A stretch of 12,162 bases of DNA, taken from assembly GCA_002429085.1 (NCBI GenBank), contig DIYR01000108.1:1-12162 (forward strand). Direction: 5' to 3'. A program made the translations under genes and the position numbers. This DNA comes from Flavobacteriales bacterium UBA6049 (GTDB lineage Bacteria; Bacteroidota; Bacteroidia; Flavobacteriales_G; Salibacteraceae). How positions within the stretch are numbered: the first letter of the stretch is position 1; each line of letters begins with the position of its first letter. Shown piece by piece: positions 6,719 through 12,162 of this stretch. A model generated the notes under the pieces. It was not told where the DNA came from and did not search any database. It saw nothing but the letters and a program-made list of their open reading frames with translations.

Positions 6719-7699
6719 TTACTGTCCCAATATCCAAGCAAATACCAATGGGGCAACAATAGTAGCATCTGATTCAATGATGAACTTAGGTGTATCAATA
6801 TCTAGTTTACCCCAAGTGATTTTCTCATTTGGAACAGCACCAGAATAAGATCCGTAACTCGTAGTACTATCGCTAATTTGACAGAAATAACTCCAAAACG
6901 GAATGTTCGTCATTTCCAAATCCTGATATAACATAGGAACTACGCAAATAGGGAAGTCACCAGCAATTCCACCTCCGATCTGAAAGAATCCAACACCAGC
7001 TCCTTGGCTGTTTTTAATATACCAATCGGCTAAATAGGTCATATATTCAATACCACTTTTAACAGTATTTGGTTTGAGTTGATTCTTCATACAGTAGCTT
7101 GCAAAAATATTACCCATGGTACTGTCTTCCCATCCAGGAACTACAATTGGTAGGTTTTTCTCAGCTGCGGCAATCATCCAAGAATCTTTCGGATCGATCT
7201 GATAGTATTGCTCTAGAACACCTGAATTCAATAATTGATACATGTATTCATGCGGGAAGTAGCGATTGCCTTTATCCTCTGCAGATTTCCAGCAATCGAA
7301 CACATGGTTTTGTAACCTTCTAAATGCTTCTTCTTCAGGGATGCAAGTATCTGTAACTCGATTTAGTCCTCGTTCAAGTAGATCCCATTCTTGCTTTGGA
7401 GTAAGATCTCTATAGTTTGGAACTCGTTCGTAATGATCATGAGCAACTAGATTCATTAGATCTTCTTCAAGGTTAGCGCCAGTACATGAAATGATAGCAA
7501 CCTTATCTTGGCGAATCATTTCGGCTAGACTAATTCCAAGCTCCGCTGTACTCATGGCACCGGCAATAGTAATCATCATCTTACCACCTTTTGTTAGGTG
7601 TTCTTCATAGCCTTTTGCGGCATCTACTAAAGCAACAGCATTGAAGTGCTTGTAGTGTGTAGTGATGAATTGAGAAATAGGACCTTTCTGAATTGACAT
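6719..7699 (-). CDS. Deoxyhypusine synthase-family protein (probable homospermidine synthase-like enzyme)
   Basis: The 326-residue protein is a full-length deoxyhypusine synthase homologue. Visible landmarks are ISCTGANLEEDL at 70-81 (the TGA-N-E nucleotide-binding region of DHS), PIVVPGWEDSTMGN at 184-197, GGGIAGDFP at 242-250, and NEKITWGKLDID at 291-302. That last motif contains K298, equivalent to the catalytic lysine of human DHS in SWGKI. The C-terminus SDATIVAPLVFAWILGQ also matches the family end. True DHS moves an aminobutyl group from spermidine to eIF5A, which bacteria lack. Bacterial homologues therefore probably transfer it to a small amine such as putrescine, giving homospermidine; this is inference. 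It is the last gene of the operon, 4 bases after the agmatinase stop, which supports a polyamine role. The intact lysine argues for an active enzyme. Confidence 0.88.
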   Translation of the reverse strand: MSIQKGPISQFITTHYKHFNAVALVDAAKGYEEHLTKGGKMMITIAGAMSTAELGISLAEMIRQDKVAIISCTGANLEEDLMNLVAHDHYERVPNYRDLTPKQEWDLLERGLNRVTDTCIPEEEAFRRLQNHVFDCWKSAEDKGNRYFPHEYMYQLLNSGVLEQYYQIDPKDSWMIAAAEKNLPIVVPGWEDSTMGNIFASYCMKNQLKPNTVKSGIEYMTYLADWYIKNSQGAGVGFFQIGGGIAGDFPICVVPMLYQDLEMTNIPFWSYFCQISDSTTSYGSYSGAVPNEKITWGKLDIDTPKFIIESDATIVAPLVFAWILGQ

Positions 7700-7703
7700 A
7701 ATT

Positions 7704-8549
7704 TTATCGGTTAAATACGTAGCTTAATAATTTGTAGTAGAGTTTAGCAGCAAGAAAATCTGGAGCAGCATTGTGTGCGTTTGGACAAAGTTCTACGATG
7801 TCAAAACCTACTACTTGTTGAGAACTGCATACAGCTTTTAGTAAGTTCGTGACTTGCTCCCAACTCATGCCACCAGGCTCTGGTGTTCCGGTAGAAGGCA
7901 TTATTCCACTATCGAAACCATCTAAATCAATTGTAATAAATAGTGGGCCTTTGCATTTATCTAGTACTTCTTGAATCCAATTGGTACGAGAGGATAACTC
8001 ATGAGCAAAAAACACATTGTTACGATCCATGTGCTCATTTTCACTTGCATCCATACTTCGAATTCCTACCTGAATTAAGTTGGTTGTTTTACTTGCTTCG
8101 AATACAGCACAAGCATGATTGCAAGTACTTCCTTCGTAAGATGGACGCAGATCTGCATGCGCATCTATTTGTAAAACGGTTAGTTTTTCGAAATGCTTTT
8201 TGAACGCACGAATACTACCTATAGAAATTGAGTGTTCTCCACCAAATAAAGTGACAAACTTTTTGTTTTGTAAATATGTTTCAACACGATCACATACAGC
8301 ATCCACCATTGCTTCTGGACTAGTGTTTTCATTTACAGGGGTATCTAAATATATACCGTGTTTATAGACTTCGCTATCTGTTTCTATATCATATAACTCC
8401 ATGTTTTCTGAAGCATGGAGAAAGGCATCAGGACCTTTGTCGGCACCTTTCTTCCAAGTGCTTGTACCGTCATATGGAACAGGAATCAATACAATCTCAC
8501 TTTGCTCTTTTTGAGCGTACTCTGTTGGTATGCCTGCGTATGTTTTCAT
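7704..8549 (-). CDS. speB: Agmatinase-like ureohydrolase
   Basis: The 281-residue member of the arginase/agmatinase family would hydrolyse agmatine to putrescine and urea with two Mn2+ ions. All metal-binding signatures are seen: GGEHS with H106, DAHADLR with D129, H131 and D133, and TIDLDGFDSG with D208, D210 and D213, followed by GTGTPEPGG at about 220-228. The cysteine usual after D-x-D in agmatinases (DIDCLD) is glycine here, but no ligand is lost. The gene begins 9 bases after the decarboxylase stop and ends 4 bases before the DHS-like gene, so all three are one operon. That context favours agmatinase over arginase, guanidinobutyrase or formimidoglutamase, which the sequence alone would not exclude. 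Confidence 0.88.
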   Translation of the reverse strand: MKTYAGIPTEYAQKEQSEIVLIPVPYDGTSTWKKGADKGPDAFLHASENMELYDIETDSEVYKHGIYLDTPVNENTSPEAMVDAVCDRVETYLQNKKFVTLFGGEHSISIGSIRAFKKHFEKLTVLQIDAHADLRPSYEGSTCNHACAVFEASKTTNLIQVGIRSMDASENEHMDRNNVFFAHELSSRTNWIQEVLDKCKGPLFITIDLDGFDSGIMPSTGTPEPGGMSWEQVTNLLKAVCSSQQVVGFDIVELCPNAHNAAPDFLAAKLYYKLLSYVFNR

Positions 8550-8558
8550 TTGTTCGAG

Positions 8559-9959
8559 TTATTGGTACCCTAATATTCGTAACATAGATTCTGGTGATTG
8601 CTCAGGAGCAAACAATTCTGATCTCCAAGAGCCATCTTCATTACGTTGAATAATTATATGTTTTGGAGCAGGGGTGAGACAGTGCTGAATTCCTCCATAG
8701 CCACCCACACTCTCTTGGTAAGCACCAGTGTTGAAGAAACCAATGTAAAGTGGTTTTCTAACATCGTATTTAGGAAGGTAGATGGCATTTACGTGTTGCT
8801 CTGAGTTGTAATAATCATCGCTATCACATGTTAACCCACCAAGGAATACCCGTTCGTATTCATCATTCCATCGATTTACAGGTAACATCACAAAACGTTT
8901 GTTGATAGCCCATGAATCAGGAAGATTTGTCATAAAAGAGCTATCGATCATGTTCCACTTCTCTCTATCATTCTGAGGTTTTTGATGCAGGATCTTATAA
9001 ATCGCACCGCCACTTTCACCTACTGTAAATGATCCAAATTCAGTAAAAAGATCTGGCTCAGGAACATTATGTTCAGCACAATAAGTTTTCACTTGACGTA
9101 CAATTTCTTCAACCATATGTGCGTAATCGAAGTTGAAATTCAATGAGTTCTTAATTGGGAAGCCACCGCCAATATTTAGAGCGGTTAAAGTGGGGCAAAC
9201 CTTTTTGAGTTTAACATATACTCCTAAGCACTTAGAAAGTTCACTCCAATAGTAGGCCGTATCTCTAATTCCAGTATTAATAAAGAAGTGGAGCATCTTT
9301 AGTTCTACCTGTTTGTTAGACTGAACTTTTTGTTCGTAAAACGGAACGATGTCTTTATAGCCAATTCCTAATCTGCTAGTGTAGAAAGCAAACTTTGGTT
9401 CTTCTTCAGAAGCAATACGGATACCTATTTCTAATTGTTCTTCTGGATTTAAACTATTACTTAACTTATCTAATTCTAAGGTGTTGTCAATTACGGGTAT
9501 TACGTTTTTGTATCCGCTATGTATAAGTGATGCTATATTTTCTAAATATGCATCTGTTTTATAACCGTTGCATACTACATAATTGTTCTTTTTAAGCTTT
9601 CCGTCAGACACCAATTTCTTAACAATATCGATGTCAAAAGCACTTGAAGTTTCAATGTGAATATCATTCTTCAATGCTTCGGTCAAAACAGGTTCGAAGT
9701 GCGAACTTTTCGTGCAATAACAATAGTGGTATTTACCTGAGTAATTTACTTTACTCATGGCCATATCAAACCATGATTTAGCCTTTTGAATTTGGCTTGA
9801 AATAGAGGGTAGATAAGTGAATTTTAAAGGAGTTCCATATTGTTCCACTAAATCCATCATAGGAATATCGTGAAATAGTAACTCTTCCTGATTTAAACTG
9901 AATTCGCGTTGTGGAAACTCGAAAGTTTGATCAATTAGATCGAAATACTTGATTTTCAT
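8559..9959 (-). CDS. speA: Fold-III PLP-dependent arginine decarboxylase (short SpeA type)
   Basis: The 466-residue enzyme belongs to the alanine-racemase-fold (type III) PLP decarboxylases and would convert arginine to agmatine and CO2. The PLP-binding lysine is K84 in YHYCYCTKSSHF. The phosphate-binding glycine loop is LNIGGGFP at 261-268. The C-terminal catalytic cysteine and aspartates are in GLTCDSDD (C378, D379, D381), and Y414 lies in FFNTGAYQ. The usual EPGR of the family is replaced by TEFGSFTVGESGG at about 307-319. It is much shorter than E. coli SpeA (658 residues), lacking its inserted domains, as in other Bacteroidota. Agmatinase and DHS-like genes follow in the same operon and support arginine as substrate. 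Diaminopimelate, ornithine or carboxynorspermidine decarboxylase are alternatives by fold. A 429-bp leader region precedes it. Confidence 0.82.
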   Translation of the reverse strand: MKIKYFDLIDQTFEFPQREFSLNQEELLFHDIPMMDLVEQYGTPLKFTYLPSISSQIQKAKSWFDMAMSKVNYSGKYHYCYCTKSSHFEPVLTEALKNDIHIETSSAFDIDIVKKLVSDGKLKKNNYVVCNGYKTDAYLENIASLIHSGYKNVIPVIDNTLELDKLSNSLNPEEQLEIGIRIASEEEPKFAFYTSRLGIGYKDIVPFYEQKVQSNKQVELKMLHFFINTGIRDTAYYWSELSKCLGVYVKLKKVCPTLTALNIGGGFPIKNSLNFNFDYAHMVEEIVRQVKTYCAEHNVPEPDLFTEFGSFTVGESGGAIYKILHQKPQNDREKWNMIDSSFMTNLPDSWAINKRFVMLPVNRWNDEYERVFLGGLTCDSDDYYNSEQHVNAIYLPKYDVRKPLYIGFFNTGAYQESVGGYGGIQHCLTPAPKHIIIQRNEDGSWRSELFAPEQSPESMLRILGYQ

Positions 9960-10017
9960 TTTGAAACGAAGTGACCCGAATTATTTCGGAAAAGACAATA
10001 AATGAAATGCTTGTAGC

Positions 10018-10048
10018 AGTGGAAACTCAATTGTTGAGTGTTTCCACT
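10018..10048 (-). promoter_or_regulatory. Strong hairpin in the speA leader, covering the small ORF's stop codon
   Basis: AGTGGAAAC (10018-10026) pairs with GTTTCCACT (10040-10048), continuing inward as TCAA/TTGA after a 2-base bulge. That makes about 13 bp with a 3-base loop. No T-run follows on either strand, so it is not an ordinary terminator. On the minus strand its first arm includes two bases of the TAG stop (10047-10049) of the upstream ORF, so a ribosome at that stop would open it. Confidence 0.55.
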
Positions 10049-10211
10049 AAATTCTCAATTGCCTTTCTACCTTACTATTGGTAGAAGTTATCACAAATCG
10101 CAGGAGAGCTATCTTAAAATTAAGCTCTTGGTAGCGCAACACCGAACTACTTAAAGTCCTTTGAATTTGGGCTATTCCTAAGGAAATGCCGCGGTAACCA
10201 ACATTCATCAT
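10047..10211 (-). CDS. Putative 54-residue upstream ORF in the speA leader
   Basis: I do not recognise this product and its reality is uncertain. The frame begins with two adjacent ATGs (10211 and 10208) and runs 54 codons to TAG. The product starts MMNVGYRGISLGIAQIQRTL and ends VERQLRI. It is basic, with six arginines (residues 7, 18, 26, 38, 50, 53), two lysines and two glutamates, and has no signal peptide or low-complexity stretch. Supporting points: a perfect -7 element 22 bases upstream of the first ATG; it uses the first ATG of the inferred transcript; and it lies in the leader of an arginine-consuming decarboxylase. Two internal inverted repeats (10065-10086, and AGAGCT/AGCTCT near 10105-10128) and a hairpin at its stop suggest translation-dependent folding. 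Against it: a 54-codon frame can occur by chance in 429 bp. It could be a leader peptide, a small protein, or nothing. Confidence 0.35.
   Translation of the reverse strand: MMNVGYRGISLGIAQIQRTLSSSVLRYQELNFKIALLRFVITSTNSKVERQLRI
10065..10086 (-). repeat. 7-bp hairpin inside the speA leader ORF
   Basis: TTCTACC (10065-10071) and GGTAGAA (10080-10086) pair perfectly around an 8-base loop. The element lies within the last third of the small ORF and just upstream, in transcription, of the strong hairpin at 10018-10048. Confidence 0.45.
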
Positions 10212-10233
10212 GATGTATTAAACTAAAACAGAA

Positions 10234-10241
10234 CAAACGTA
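10234..10241 (-). promoter_or_regulatory. Candidate -7 element (TACGTTTG) for the leader ORF and speA operon
   Basis: This is a perfect TAnnTTTG match on the minus strand. Transcription would start near 10228, about 17 bases before the small ORF and about 268 bases before the speA ATG. No TTG is found 18-19 bases upstream, so the -33 half is missing or degenerate. Confidence 0.45.
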
Positions 10242-10292
10242 AGCTATGGAAGCTTTTGTTGGTTAAATCAAAACAGAAAATCAGAAGGTATT

Positions 10293-10311
10293 TTGAACAT
10301 CGAATGTTCAA
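10293..10311. promoter_or_regulatory. Perfect 8+8 palindrome, possible operator
   Basis: TTGAACAT (10293-10300) and ATGTTCAA (10304-10311) are exact inverted copies with a 3-base spacer. It overlaps a TATTTTG stretch (10289-10295) that resembles a plus-strand -7 element, and it sits about 50 bases upstream of the minus-strand -7. A repressor here could control the repeat-protein gene, the polyamine operon, or both. Gram-positive LexA boxes have a different spacing. Confidence 0.4.
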
Positions 10312-10368
10312 TAGGAGAAGGAGAGAAATGACAATGAGTCAAATGGGCTGAAAATCAGTCGAAATCCT

Positions 10369-10376
10369 TATATTCG
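10369..10376 (+). promoter_or_regulatory. Weak candidate -7 element (TATATTCG) before the repeat-protein gene
   Basis: One mismatch from TAnnTTTG, with CTG instead of TTG 18 bases upstream. It would give a transcript starting only a few bases before the ATG at 10389. A start further upstream is equally possible. Confidence 0.25.
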
Positions 10377-10388
10377 TTGGCTTTCGAA

Positions 10389-12162
10389 ATGACCTTGGAA
10401 TTGCGCGCCCGAATTCTCCAAAACATATCTTTTCCTTCAAGAATTTTCTTGATTGGTCTTGTTACGACTGTATGTTTCATGCTATCGGGTCAACAAGTAT
10501 TTGCTCAAAGCGAGGAGGATATTCTTAATTCCATTGAAGCAGAGTTGAATGCTGAAGAAGACGCTAAGGCATCTGAAGAGGCAAAAAAGAAAGAGTATAA
10601 CGCGCTTAAATCTAAGGCAGAAGGATATTTTAAAGCAGGTAAGTATGATAAAGCGAAACCTCTTTATCAGCAGATGACTGAGGTGATGCCAGATAATGAC
10701 TATCCTAAAAGGCAGTTACTACTCATTGACCAAAAAATTGAAGAACAGAAAGAAGCAGAAGCACAGGCTAAATACGATAAACTAATTGCAGAAGCAGATG
10801 CTTTAATGGGTAAAGAAAGTTGGGATGCAGCTAAGGCGAAGTATGATGCTGCAGCTCAAGTTAAATCAGATGAAAGCTACCCCAAGAGCCAAGTCAAGAA
10901 GATTGCCGAATTAAAGGCAGCAAAAGAAAAAGCTGATGCTGAAGCTAGAAAACAAGCAAAATACGATGAGTATATTGGTTTAGCAGACAAAGCATTAGCA
11001 AGTAAGAGTTTCTCAGAAGCGAGAACAAATTATCAGAATGCTTCAAAGGTTAAGCCCAATGAAAGCTATCCGAAATCTCAATTAGCTGTTGTTGATAAGC
11101 AAGAAGCAGAAGAAAAGGAAAAAGCAGCACAGGCTGCAACTCAGAAAAAATATGATGCCACCATTGCTGCAGCTGATAATGCTTTGAAAAGCAAAAATTG
11201 GGAAGAGGCGAAAGCTAAGTATCAAGAGGCCAGTCAAATTAAATCAGATGAAAGCTATCCTAAAACTCAGTTGGCTAAAGTTGATCAGCTAAAAGCTGAA
11301 GAGGCAGAAAAAGCAAAACAAGCTGAGCTCAAGAAGCAATATGATGGGATCGTTAGTCAGGCAGATCAACTGTACAAGAGTAAGAAATGGGATGAGGCAA
11401 TAGCTAAATATCAAGAAGCTCTATCTGTGTTGAGTGATCCATATCCCACTAATCAAATTACCGCAGCGAATAAAGCCAAAGCTGATGAAGCTGCTGCTGC
11501 TGAGCAGGCCGAATTAGATGCACAGTATAAAGCAGTAATATCAGAAGCAGACAATTTATTTAAAAGTGGCAGTTATCAAGATGCTATTGCTAAGTACCAA
11601 GAAGCCAAAGGAATTAAAAGTAGTGAGTCTTATCCAGATGGTCAGATATCAAAAGCAGAGGCAGCAATGGCGGATGCTAAAGCAGCTGAAGAACTGGCAG
11701 AGAAAAAAGCTCAATATGATGGGCTCATTCAAGAAGCAGATGGAATGATGGCTTCTGAGAATTGGTCAGAGGCTATTCCAAAATACGAACAAGCAAAAGC
11801 TTTAGGAGTAGACAAAGGTTATGCTGCAGATCAAATTACAAAAGCGAATAATGCCATTTCTAAACAAGAAGCTGCTGCAGCTGAGGCAGCCGAGTTAGAA
11901 GCTAGCTTCAACAAAGCAATGAATGAGGGTGATGCAGCTGTATCTTCTCAGAATTGGGAAGCTGCAATTGCCGCATTTCAATCAGCAGTGAAGTTAAAAC
12001 CAGATGATCCGAGAGCAGGCGAGAAGCTAACTTCTGCTAAGGAAAGTGCAGCACAAGCAAAAGCAGAGGCGGAGAAGAAAGCGGCAGAAGAAGCAGCTCA
12101 GGCAGAACTAGAGGCCAATTATCAAGCCGTTATATCAAAAGCCGATGCAGCGTATCAATCGA
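10389..12162 (+). CDS. Secreted long tandem-repeat protein with TPR-like helical repeats (C-terminus beyond window)
   Basis: The frame is open from 10389 to the right edge (591 codons and more). ATG 10389 is the only in-frame ATG before the signal peptide, after a stop at 10335. Residues 1-39 form a signal peptide: an arginine-containing n-region, the hydrophobic core IFLIGLVTTVCFML, and a VFA-QS cleavage site. The mature part starts with an acidic segment, then at least eight repeats of about 63 residues. Each has a TPR-like helix pair (for example YDATIAAADNALKSKNWEEA, then AKYQEA), a conserved DESYPK turn, a helix with Q-x-x-K, and a long Ala/Glu/Lys-rich helix. I recognise no catalytic motif. 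It is likely periplasmic or surface-exposed and acts as an extended scaffold. The spaced TPR-like helices fit a protein-binding rod, but function is unknown. Whether an anchor or an enzymatic domain follows cannot be seen. Confidence 0.85.
   Translation, partial: MTLELRARILQNISFPSRIFLIGLVTTVCFMLSGQQVFAQSEEDILNSIEAELNAEEDAKASEEAKKKEYNALKSKAEGYFKAGKYDKAKPLYQQMTEVMPDNDYPKRQLLLIDQKIEEQKEAEAQAKYDKLIAEADALMGKESWDAAKAKYDAAAQVKSDESYPKSQVKKIAELKAAKEKADAEARKQAKYDEYIGLADKALASKSFSEARTNYQNASKVKPNESYPKSQLAVVDKQEAEEKEKAAQAATQKKYDATIAAADNALKSKNWEEAKAKYQEASQIKSDESYPKTQLAKVDQLKAEEAEKAKQAELKKQYDGIVSQADQLYKSKKWDEAIAKYQEALSVLSDPYPTNQITAANKAKADEAAAAEQAELDAQYKAVISEADNLFKSGSYQDAIAKYQEAKGIKSSESYPDGQISKAEAAMADAKAAEELAEKKAQYDGLIQEADGMMASENWSEAIPKYEQAKALGVDKGYAADQITKANNAISKQEAAAAEAAELEASFNKAMNEGDAAVSSQNWEAAIAAFQSAVKLKPDDPRAGEKLTSAKESAAQAKAEAEKKAAEEAAQAELEANYQAVISKADAAYQS
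10593..12162 (+). repeat. Tandem coding repeats, period about 189 bp (63 residues)
   Basis: Repeat starts by the aligned [K/Q]Y[D/K] position: 10593 (59 residues), 10770 (63), 10959 (63), 11148 (63), 11337 (62), 11523 (63), 11712 (64), 11904 (71), and 12117 (incomplete). Each contains a W/F/Y-x-E/D-A helix and, in most, an ESYP-type turn. Units 2 to 4 are the most alike. The 17 bases AAATCAGATGAAAGCTA at 10863-10879 recur exactly at 11241-11257, two periods away. Later units diverge and lengthen. Confidence 0.9.

Larger units (their letters stand above)
9960..10388. other. 429-bp divergent region between the polyamine operon and the repeat-protein gene
   Basis: No established gene, tRNA or known riboswitch could be recognised here. 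It holds, from the speA side: a small CCGAA/TTCGG hairpin (9976-9989), a strong hairpin (10018-10048), a 7-bp hairpin (10065-10086), a 54-codon minus-strand ORF, a consensus minus-strand -7 element (10234-10241), a hairpin-forming stretch at 10232-10260, a palindrome (10293-10311) and a purine-rich stretch (10313-10325). The density of structure and the length suggest a regulatory leader for the minus-strand operon. Confidence 0.6.

Noticed and set aside
10185..10200. GCCGCGGTAA resembling the universal 16S rRNA 515 site
   Set aside because: Only about 10 bases match and none of the flanking 16S sequence is present, so it is coincidence.
10105..10200. tRNA-like stretch (AGCTCTTGGTAG... ending GGTAACCA)
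   Set aside because: No D-stem partner, no T-arm TTCGA and no 7-bp acceptor stem could be paired.
10293..10311. LexA box
   Set aside because: The GAAC and GTTC halves are 7 bases apart, not the 4 of Gram-positive boxes, and no SOS gene is adjacent.
10593..12162. CRISPR-like or satellite array because of regular spacing
   Set aside because: The 189-bp period keeps one open reading frame and repeats the protein pattern; there are no short identical repeats with unique spacers.

Overview
The window looks like chromosomal DNA from a Bacteroidota member, most likely Flavobacteriales. Four things point there: an AT-rich base composition; almost no Shine-Dalgarno sequences before the genes; several upstream elements fitting the Bacteroidota -7 consensus TAnnTTTG; and gene sets typical of the phylum (a moxR/bat cluster, and a TPR membrane protein beside ribH). 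No mobile element, CRISPR array, tRNA or rRNA was seen.

Region 1 (1-4172, minus strand) is the front of a Bacteroides-aerotolerance-type operon, in transcriptional order: moxR AAA+ ATPase, a DUF58 protein, an unnamed single-pass membrane protein, batA, and the first 106 codons of batB, which runs off the left edge. Four of the five genes overlap their neighbour or share stop/start bases, so they are probably made together as a MoxR chaperone plus VWA membrane partners.

Region 2 (4173-5280, plus strand) is divergent from moxR. It holds a MazG/PRA-PH-like nucleotide pyrophosphohydrolase and a DUF4442 hotdog protein joined by an ATGA overlap. The 203-bp divergent spacer carries candidate moxR promoters and a 9-bp inverted repeat.

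Region 3 (5277-6532, minus strand) holds a TPR membrane protein followed by ribH (lumazine synthase). A terminator hairpin lies between them, and a consensus -7 element for ribH abuts it. ribH converges with the DUF4442 gene, with a 4-base overlap.

Region 4 (6719-9959, minus strand) is a compact polyamine operon: a fold-III PLP decarboxylase (SpeA-type arginine decarboxylase), agmatinase/ureohydrolase (SpeB-type) and a deoxyhypusine-synthase-family enzyme. Together they suggest arginine -> agmatine -> putrescine -> a homospermidine-like product, because bacteria lack the eIF5A substrate of true DHS.

Region 5 (9960-10388) is 429 bp without an established gene. On the speA side it has a consensus -7 element, then a 54-codon ORF about 22 nt downstream, then a strong hairpin covering that ORF's stop codon. 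I read this as a possible regulatory leader of the polyamine operon and consider it the most interesting part of the window. On the other side are a perfect 8+8 palindrome and a purine-rich Shine-Dalgarno-like stretch.

Region 6 (10389 to the right edge, plus strand) is a long secreted protein, cut by the window. It consists of a signal peptide and at least eight tandem repeats of about 63 residues, each a TPR-like helical hairpin plus a charged Ala/Glu/Lys helix.
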